Positions 56,255-64,000 of a stretch of 64,000 nt of DNA are shown here, piece by piece. Position numbers and translations under genes: made by a program. Each line of letters begins with the position of its first letter. Within the stretch, counting starts at the first letter, position 1. The DNA lies in the NCBI GenBank assembly GCA_029876055.1, contig CM056877.1, positions 2,728,001 to 2,792,000 on the forward strand, read 5' to 3'. The DNA comes from Madurella fahalii. Its lineage: Eukaryota > Ascomycota > Sordariomycetes > Sordariales. The notes under the pieces were generated by a model. It saw nothing but the letters and a program-made list of their open reading frames with translations, ran no database searches and was not told the origin of the DNA.

Positions 56255-56762
56255 TCAACCGAGCAAGGGTGGCGGAGGCTGTTAGGGTTGTACACTGTTG
56301 CATATAGATAGACCTTCATGGGTTTTCTTTTTCTCGTCGCTCGCAGCGCGGGGCTCGCTTCTTGGGTATGGGTTGGTAATCTTTCCATTGACGGATTCCG
56401 TGTTCCCGTTGTTGTAAAAAGTCGTCGGATATCCAGAGCGGCCGGAGTCGGGGTGTTGCATTGGAAGTTTTATTTTTACGTTGTTCTAGACTTGGAGCGT
56501 CTTGGTCCGTTTCGCCGGCGCGGTGTCGCTCCGTCTTGGAACTTCACATCCCGCCGATTTGTGCCAGATACATGAACCCCTGGGCAGCTAGACCAAATTC
56601 CTCGGCAGCAATCATTGTTAGGAGATTTACAACTCCGCGAAATAACGATCACCCCTCGCTTTTTGAGGTAGTGATACATGCCGCTTGTCCCGAATCCGCT
56701 CCCTCTTCCTACAACCCCCTTTTTCAGCCCCCTTTTTCAACCACCTGTCCTTCCCCTCCCAA
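56255..56762. other. Convergent intergenic region
   Basis: 3' flanks of the carrier and the TFIIIC-subunit genes. Nothing else seen. Confidence 0.4.
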
Positions 56763-59587
56763 TCAACTCAGAAACTTGCCCCCGCACGCACCGCACACCC
56801 CTTCCCCGACGAGCTTCCTCACCTCGTCCCCCCCGGACTCGGCCATCTTGGCCACCAGCACCTCGGCCCTCATGGTGCGGAGCCCGCACGCCCCGCAGCT
56901 GCGCGTGCCGCCCGGCGTCTGCACCGCCAGCCCCGACGTCGCGCACGTCCCGAAGAAGTGGCCCTTCTCGCACCCGCTCAGGCTGCCCTTGCGTATGTTC
57001 ATCCGGGCCCCGCACAGGTCGCATATCTGGTTCTCGAGCGCCGGGGCGAACATGCGGCGGAGCTTTGCGGTGTTGTTATTGCTGCTGCTGCTGCTGCTGC
57101 TGGTGGTGTTGTTGTTGTTGGTGTTGTCATGTTGGGGAGCGGTGGATGTGGCCGGATAGTAATGTATCCCCGGGACTTCTGGGCCGCCGCCGTAGAGGTA
57201 CTCGAAGAGTTTTGCTTCGGTTGTGAGGTGCGAGTTGATGTCGGGAGTGACCACGGGTGTATCCATGACCTGCGGGTCGATGAGTTGGTCGTTCCCGTGG
57301 TCGATCGACGGGTTCTGGCCCTGCCGCTGAAGCTGCCGGTGCCGGCGCCGGCGCGGTTTGTGGCCAAACAGGACGCTTGACCGCACCGTGTGCCAGCCCC
57401 CTCGCTCTGGGTGTTGCGTGCTGTGGGAGCTGGCGAGAACGGCAGCCACCCCGCCGCCCGGTGAGAGAGTCAGGCCGTGGAGGCGGTAGCGGTACGGGTG
57501 GATTTCGGGGATCTCGACGATCTGGTTATATCCTAAACCGGCGTCGATGTTCTCATCATCGTCCGAGTCCATGCCCAGATCGTCCGCATCAAGGTCCCCT
57601 TCGTCGTCGTTATCAGACCCCGAACCTGACCCGCCGTCAGAGTCACTTTCTCCAGTATAATTGCGTTTCAGATGCATATCGACAGGGACCAAGACTTCGA
57701 GCTTCTGCGCGATAGAGCGGACCCATTGTGGGCGAGCGTCTACAGTGGGATCGCTGGGAGGAGGGACGTTGGTCTCAAACCAATCTTTGGTGGTCGGGGT
57801 GGCAGACATGCGTATCAGAGTGTACAGTGGAATTGGCGTTGGACGGAGGAAGTCAGGTGGGTGAATGACTAGGTCTGGGAAGGATTAACACAGACCGTTT
57901 AATCGAAGAAACGCAGAACAGGGGCACGTACCGACAATGGGATTCTGCGAGACGTGGTCACCATCGTCATAAGCAGTCCCGCAGTCCCAGACAGTATGCT
58001 TCTCGTGGTTGTGGTTTGCGTCTCCTGATAGGACAAGCTCAAAAGTTTTGACGTGAAATCCAGTGACGATTAGCCCGCGACACGACTTGACAGGGCCGTG
58101 AGTCCAGATCTTTTCCTTGTCAACCTTCACTCGTTAAACGGAGTAGAGCAGAGAGGTTAAAACCTACACCATCCTCAAACTCTACGAATGCGTCGCTCGA
58201 CAGGTGGAGACATCTTCCATCTATGTCGTTGCTCTCAACCTCCAAGTTCGGCAGCTCGCCCCTGATCCAAGGGTCCTTTACTGTAACCCTCTTGAAGCCG
58301 ACGTAGTTCCGGTCCGTAAAAGAGAGAACACAAGTACGGGAGCCGTCTGTCTCCAACCAGGGTCCCCAGCGCAGCCCGAAGGACGTGCCGCAAGGGACAA
58401 AATCCGGGTCCATTTGCTAATGGCAGTGTGAGTGATGTTCCGTTGGAATAAGATCAAAGTTTGTAGAAGGCGCTTACGTCTTGCGTCGTATGCGGCCCTT
58501 CGGCTTTGAAGCGTGCAATTTCACGCACTAGCCAGACAACAGTCTCCCTTGGTTCTATGCGAAACGACAAGTCCCCCTTGGACTTGTTCTCACCTTGCAC
58601 CGAGACTGACTGGACGCTGATAATTCCCACCTCTTTCACATCGTTGATGGTGGCGAGTAGGGCCTGGCCGGGTCCCATCTCGTGAGCCCAGGAAAAGCCA
58701 CGGATACACTCGCTGATCTCTGTCTGCTGCCCAGGCACCACTAAACGCTCGCCCACGCCCCAGAGGACGATCCACGAGTTGAGCTCGCGGCGCTGCAACA
58801 TGCCTTCGTTGGCACGCGGCAGGATGTTTGTGAACGCGCTGCTATCTCCGTACATGGTGAGCGTCCCGGAGCCGGTGAGGACGGCCAGGATGGGCCGACG
58901 ATTCACCCCGAGGCCGGACGGGGACCAGCCAACGGACACAACGTGGTTCATGCTGCTGCCAACGCCCGTGATTGGGCCATAGCCAGCACCGTAGGGCCGG
59001 TTGAACCCGAGGCCGCCAGCCTCGCCATCGCCATCTTCTTCATCATATGCGTCCGAGTCAGTTGATTCATCGCTGCCATCGCCGCTCCCCCCTTCAGTGT
59101 TGGCGTCATTGTCAGCGTCGATGGCGCCCTCGTAGGGGAATGGAATCCCCGCGGCCGTGTAGAGCTCTTTATTGACGCGTGGGTCTAAAGGCGGATAGGA
59201 AACTGGCATGTGCTTGCTGCCCTCGGAATACTGTGCCCGAAAGGTCTGGTGGTTGTATCTTTGGGGGACCGTACTGTTATCGTACTCTTCACCGTCTGAA
59301 GATGACTCTTCACCATTGTCAGGCCACCTCGCGGCCGCCACTGTTCCGTCATGCTCTTCATATAATTGGCGGGTCCGATTCTCTCTACGCCTAGACAGGT
59401 CGGGAAATTCGGGCACGAAGATGTGGACTGAGTCGTCGGCAGTGACTGCCAGATCCCCGTCGCAAGAGAATTGGATTGCACGCTTGACAAGCGGTCGCGA
59501 ATTAAGTGTGATTTCTCGGAGGGGAAGAAACTTGCGCGTTGTCAGACGAGGAATGGGTAAAACTGAAGATGAAGATGCAGCGGCCAT
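56763..59587 (-). CDS. TFIIIC 90-kDa-type subunit (WD-like N-terminus, C-terminal zinc finger; four exons)
   Basis: Exons on minus: 59587-58478, 58416-58168, 58124-57932, 57874-56763; 2664 nt, 887 aa. Introns are 61, 43 and 57 nt and every phase closes. The N-terminal half (SRPLVKRAIQFSCDGDLAVTADDSVHIFVPE; VVSVGWSPSGLG; PILAVLTGSGTLTMYG) is the beta-propeller of the TFIIIC delta subunit (human TFIIIC90, fission yeast Sfc9). The C-terminus has paired zinc-binding motifs (CDLCGARM; GHFFGTCATSG; CGACGLRTM; CGACGG), matching the TFIIIC zinc-finger family. TFIIIC recognises tRNA gene promoters for RNA polymerase III. It has several acidic low-complexity stretches and a Ser/Asn tract (near 57065-57118) encoded by a CTG/GTT trinucleotide run. 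Confidence 0.88.
57081..57102. repeat. CTG trinucleotide repeat inside coding sequence
   Basis: Seven CTG units on plus, read as AGC (Ser) on minus, flanked by GTT units read as Asn. It produces a Thr/Asn/Ser low-complexity linker in the TFIIIC subunit. Confidence 0.85.
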
Positions 59588-60262
59588 TACTCAAGCCAGC
59601 AGTGAGACTGGGGGGAGGTAAGATGATAGTGGACTAGGCGACGGGTCTGGGCAATAATGAAGCGATATAAATGCTTCGACGATTTGGTCATCTTGTTTGC
59701 TTGCTGCATTCCACTTGGAGCGTTTCCAAAGGCGTTCGAACTGCTTACCCAGAAAGCACCGGGAAGGAGACGGGACCATGAAAGAAAGACTGTTTGGCAC
59801 AGAGGACTGCCTCGAAGAGAAGCTCACCTTATGCCTGTTGGGTTTGGATGTCGCCATGGTGTAACTGTCCTTCCAGAAGGAGGCTTACATAGCTAGTGGC
59901 CCCCTGAAATGACGCCTTCGGGATTCTTGCATTTTCTTTGCGAGAATGTAAACCTCCTATGAACCGATTTTGATGGCGTTGAAAGTCCAAGTTCCACTGC
60001 TAGCAATGGCTGCCCCGCTTGAGGACGCGTTTAACCCTAACCCTCTAGGGACAAAAGTCTCCCACGAGCCGTCCGAGGAATTCTTCATTTTGCGCTTACG
60101 AGGCGACTTGTTAACAGTAGAGGGTAGATGTCTGGTGACTAAGGTTATCTTTACGTAGTCTCCAGTGCATGCAAACATACATTGCATGAGATAACGTTAT
60201 TGAAATGTAATTCAGGAATCAATGCTAATAACAAAAAATAAAGACTCTATTCAATAGTACTC
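59588..60262. promoter_or_regulatory. Promoter of the TFIIIC subunit gene; 3' flank of GPI8; telobox
   Basis: AACCCTAACCCT lies at 60033-60044, about 445 nt upstream of the TFIIIC-subunit start codon. Two short minus frames (59591-59857 and 59957-60187) lack family features; the first begins with an ATG and could be an upstream ORF. Confidence 0.45.
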
Positions 60263-61513
60263 TCACCTCCCGAGCCCTTCAAGAAATGAGCTCAATCCCC
60301 ACAGCAATGCGCAGCCCGCTACTGCCGTAGCCCCGAATATCTTCTTGGTCCACCAGTTCTCATCGGTAAGGGGTTTTGCAGACTGCTTCTTCTTCAGCGT
60401 AAGGGGGTGGGCTGTTGACTCGCTCGTGGCGTTCCTGTTCGACGCAGCCTCCTCCTCTTCAGCCTTGCGGTGGAGTGCCGCGATTGTCCTGCTTAGCGAG
60501 AGCAGGTCCTCCTCAAGCGTGGTGTTCTTGGCTCCGTCGACCTCGACATCCTGAACATTGCCAAAGAAGTCGGTAACGAGGCGGCTGCGAGCCGCTTCAG
60601 CACCGCCGCGGAACAGATCGTACCGCACGCCGGCGTGTGAGTGGATCTTCTCGTACGTGTAGCTATCAAACAGATCCCCCAGGGTCTTCTTGCTGCTAGT
60701 GTCACGCACTTCGGTCTCGAGGAACTCGAGGTTGTAGTATGTGTACCGATCGATGACGGCGACTCCAATGTCGTTGTCGGCGTGGTGTGAATACGAAGAT
60801 TGGTCCAATTCGGATGAGCCCGTCGCAATAATGTTGGGAGAGTACAGCTTACTGTACATGGTGTTGGCCTGGCATGTGTCGATCATGAACAGGATCTCGT
60901 GGTATCTGTGGTAGGGAGGGGTCAGCAGCGATACCTCTGAGCTGAGGGGAGGCGCAGAGCTCGCGACCTACCTTTTCTTCTCCCACATCTGCTCAAAGGC
61001 GTCCGCCAAATCGAATGCGCCAATTTCCTCGGCATCCTGGAACTTGAGAAACTCGTTTCCGCCATGCCCCGTCATGTACACCAGGATGTTGCTCCGGTCG
61101 TCCGTCAAGAGCCTCTTGCTCCGTGGCATCTCATCTCCCACCCGGTCCGTCAGCAGCCGAATAAAGTTCTCCACCGTCACCTCGTACCCCCTGTAGTCCA
61201 CCTCGATGTTGTCGCCATAGAGGTCGACAGCGCGATCGGCGTTAGAGTAGACGGTCCCGGGGAAGGCATTGCGCGGGTTACAGGCCATGTCGTCGGGAAG
61301 CATCAGGATGATCTGCGAGTCGGGGATGCCAAGCCGCTTTACGGTTCGGTAGATGGAGAGAACATTTGCCAAATGCCGGTAGTTGAACCAGAATCGGGAC
61401 GTACAGACCAACACAGCCCAATTGCTCGTGTGCTCGGCGCCGACAAGTGTGGCCGGTCCAAGGAGCGCCGCGCCGAGAAGCGCCGGCAAGGCAAGCAGGC
61501 CCGACAGCTTCAT
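60263..61513 (-). CDS. GPI8: GPI transamidase catalytic subunit (PIG-K) (two exons)
   Basis: Exon 1 61513-60972, 66-nt intron (GTAGGT...CCACAG), exon 2 60905-60263; 1185 nt, 394 aa. It is a C13 cysteine protease of the ER that cleaves the C-terminal signal and attaches the GPI anchor. The signal peptide is MKLSGLLALPALLGAALLGP. The catalytic His lies in YMTGHGGNEF (H150) and the Cys in MIDTCQANT (C192). The conserved start NWAVLVCTSRFWFNYRH and SSYSHHAD are present. A C-terminal TM helix (FGATAVAGCALLWGL) anchors it. It would process proteins such as the GPI wall protein at 7.3-8.1 kb. Confidence 0.96.
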
Positions 61514-62507
61514 CTTTGGTGCGACAACGGCGCGGGCCCGGTAGGTGGATGTTTACAGTTAAAACTTTGGTCACAATCGCGTGCCGAATGCTGCCATCCG
61601 GAGTCTCCGAGACTGAGCCGCCGGGCGTGTTGATTTCTGCGATGGTAATTGTCATCTGCTGCGCACTCGCGTTGCCGTCCGGAAGGGTCACAACCCCTAA
61701 CCGAGAGCACTCTAGCGCTGGTTACATAAGCCTCGCCGTATCCTGACACGTCCGGGGCTGCACAGCAGCATCCATCAGACCCATGTTCAATTGACCCCTG
61801 TTTTTCAGACGGATCCGTCGCCATGTGAAACTGCCCAGAGACCCAGAACAGAGAAGGTCACACGCGCAGTCAGCGGGCCGCCGGTAGAACATGTGACCAG
61901 TGACGCAGTTCTCCTTTTAGCAGCAAGGCCGTGAGATGACGGTGTTCCTTTTACTGACTTCCTTGGGTGAGGAGACATGCAGCAAGAGGGGAACCCGGGG
62001 AGCACGCTGCCCTAGAAGCTGGAGGACTCGGTACTGCCTCGTTTCAGGCCGCGCCATCTCTGCACATCATCAGTTGGCCCCTCCCGGACTGCACTATTAG
62101 CTGCCCCAACCCCCAAAGGATCCAACGAGGCAAACCATTTATTCCATCATTGCAGTCCCTCGTGACGCGGTTTGAGCCGACTAACGCTGTAGCCAAGGGC
62201 TCGGAGCCAGATATTGGATCTGACGCAGTCAGTACAAGAAGTTTACAGGCACCTCGACAAAAGGTGCTATTCTCCTCGCTCGCTTTGCTTCCCGACTGGA
62301 AAATCGAACCCCGCATCCCCCCACGATCCTCTTAGACCCCGGCTCCGTATCCTGGTCGGCAACCCCACTTCGTGCGGGTTGGAGCTCCAACTCCACGGCC
62401 ATTTCGACGAGCTCGCCAGCTTCATTGGGGCCGGAGCTAGTCAAAAGCAATTCTCTATTACCCTTTTTGCCGGATTTTCGTGTTCATAGCAAGATATATC
62501 ATCAATC
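61514..62507. promoter_or_regulatory. 1-kb divergent promoter region between GPI8 and the histidine-phosphatase gene
   Basis: No recognised gene; short frames only. Confidence 0.45.
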
Positions 62508-64000
62508 ATGGCCCCTCCCGCGTTTCTGTTCGTCGTGAGGTAGGCATCTCCGCAGCAGCCAAGATCGTCCGTCGACGTCATGGCCTAGTACTAAACATCT
62601 ACAGACACGGATATCGACTCGACGCTGCCGACAAGCAATGGCATCTTTCGTCCCCCGCCCCGTACGACCCACCGCTCACGTATAGCGGCTGGCAACAAGC
62701 AAAGAGCTTGGGTGTCAGAATAGCTTCCATTCTCCGCGAGCGAATCCACGAAGATGAGAAGGCAGCCTCGCAAGTCGACGATCCCACAGCACAGCGGAAG
62801 CACAAGAGATACAAGGTGGTCCTGCACAGCTCGCCGTTTCTCCGATGCGTACAAACAGCTATCGCCATCAGCGCCGGTCTGGCCCAGGATTCCACCCCGC
62901 TTGCCCCCAGGAGCTGCCTGGCCAAATCGCCTTCGCCAGCGTCTACCCAAGATGCCCGACCTAGACCGACCATTAATACTGACGTGCGGAGTACGAATGG
63001 CTCCGATGCGGGGCCGGACTCGCAGGTGAAGATACGACGGTCAGTGTTGCGACTTGATGGGTTTCTAGGCGAATGGCTTTCTCCGGGTTACTTTGAGTTG
63101 ATCACTCCGCCGCCAGGGTCGTTGATGATGATCGCTAGTGCCAAGGCCGATCTCCTCCGGCGCGAGGATTACAGCCATTATCCAACCTTCAGCACCCATA
63201 ACCACTCAAACTCCCGCAGTCAGCTCTGGAGCCCGGTCACTCGGTCTAGCCCGGGTCCGCCGCCGACCGGCAGCCAGTCGGACTCTTTGGAAAGCATGGA
63301 CAGCTTAACCAGCACGTTGCCCAGGAGTGCAAGCGTCAGCAGTCACAGTAGCCACAACCAGCGGCCGTCGACGCCGCGGCGAGAGTCGCCGGGCTATGTA
63401 TCTCCCGTCCCCCACTACGCCGTCAGTAACAACAACACTATCCCCCCGGGATATGTCTCGCACGCCCGGGACGCCTGTGTCGATATCGATTATCAATGGG
63501 ACTCAACGCGAGGCCCACTGGACTGGGGAGATGGTGGGACCTTCCCGGAAGAGTGGCCAGACATGCACAAGCGGTTCCGCGCAGGAGTGCAGCGCCTGGT
63601 GGATTGGTATTCGACAGCCGAGAACCCAACCGAGATGATCACCGCCGTCCCTCGCAAGTTCAGAAAGGAGTCGGCAGATTCCTTCTTGGACGACGCCGAA
63701 GATGTGGAAACAGAAGCAGTCGTCATTCTGGTCTCCCACGGAGCCGGCTGCAACGCCCTGATAGGCGCCATCACGCACCAGCCCGTTTTGATGGACGTGG
63801 GCATGGCTTCGCTAACCATGGCGGTCCGGAAGCCGAACATACCGAGCCGTGATAACTACAACTCAAATTCTTCCGGTAGTTCCGGAGCCAACCCTCCCAT
63901 CCACGAACTGTATGATCTCAAGTTATTCGCCAACACCGAACATCTCCGATCTCCCGCGCAAACGCCAACACCGACGCGCCCCCCATCAATAGCGAGCGCG
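62508..64000 (+). CDS. Histidine-phosphatase (phosphoglycerate mutase-like) protein, partial at right edge
   Basis: Exon 1 62508-62539, 65-nt intron (GTAGGC...CTACAG), exon 2 from 62605 open to 64000. The intron falls inside the catalytic motif: VVR joined to HGYRLD gives the RHG signature. Then follow LTYSGWQQAKSLG, VLHSSPFLRCVQTA (second Arg) and LVSHGAGCNALIGA (second catalytic His). Between them is a long fungal-specific insert rich in Ser/Pro (about residues 150-320). The family covers phosphatases of diverse substrates, and the large insert is common in ascomycete members; the substrate is unknown. At least 475 aa are present without a stop, so the gene is cut by the window end. Confidence 0.88.

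Noticed and set aside
59591..59857. 88-codon minus frame starting MATSKPNRHK
   Set aside because: It ends just upstream of the TFIIIC-subunit start and has no family resemblance; at most an upstream ORF or part of the 5' leader.
62260..62320. tRNA B-box-like GGTTCGATT on minus
   Set aside because: No A-box at the right distance and no acceptor stem could be paired. I found no tRNA or 5S rRNA gene in the window.

Overview
The window is nuclear DNA of a filamentous ascomycete (Pezizomycotina, most likely a Sordariomycete). The evidence is: short introns of about 43-97 nt with GT...AG ends and CTAAC/CTGAC-like branch sites; families typical of these fungi (BLI-3-like flavin protein, RGS-LOV photoreceptor, HET domain, Zn2Cys6 proteins, GH92 mannosidase); and a DNA-transposon relic whose stop codons fit C-to-T decay such as repeat-induced point mutation (RIP). 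Exon models were built by hand from reading frames, splice signals and family expectation; for nearly every spliced gene the exon lengths add up to an exact multiple of three.

Layout. 1-4450: left-edge repeat block with a gypsy-type retroelement pol ORF (minus, open off the left edge) and a decayed pogo/Fot1-like transposase. 4750-10450: a cytochrome P450, a GPI-anchored Ser/Thr-rich wall protein, then about 2.3 kb of empty sequence with homopolymer tracts. 10450-17320: a full ABCC transporter and a single-pass Ser/Thr-rich surface protein. 19390-21080: an SRPBCC-fold protein and a small proline-rich protein. 21580-32010: an accessory stretch with a broken ABCC transporter, a membrane-anchored lectin-like protein, a broken HET-domain gene, a small one-helix membrane protein and a Zn2Cys6-ankyrin fusion. 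32620-46700: NAPE-PLD-like metallo-beta-lactamase protein, RGS-LOV photoreceptor, secreted GH92 mannosidase, an F-box-like protein, BLI-3-like flavin protein and diphthine synthase DPH5. 47200-64000: dense housekeeping genes: SNU23, a UBC7/UBE2G-type E2, ALG1, a CDF zinc transporter, the acylcarnitine carrier, a TFIIIC subunit, GPI8 and a histidine-phosphatase protein running off the right edge.

How genes relate. Genes are monocistronic; there is no evidence of a biosynthetic cluster around the P450. ALG1 (N-glycan assembly), GPI8 (GPI-anchor attachment), the GPI wall protein and GH92 (trimming of mannosylated glycans) all concern secreted glycoproteins, but this is probably chance proximity. 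RGS-LOV and BLI-3 are both linked to blue light. The most unusual material is the 21.5-32 kb accessory stretch (broken HET gene, small membrane protein, Zn2Cys6-ankyrin protein), the GH92 gene with an apparently missing splice acceptor, the CDF gene with an apparent one-base frameshift, and the transposon relics. I did not find a clearly new multi-gene system.
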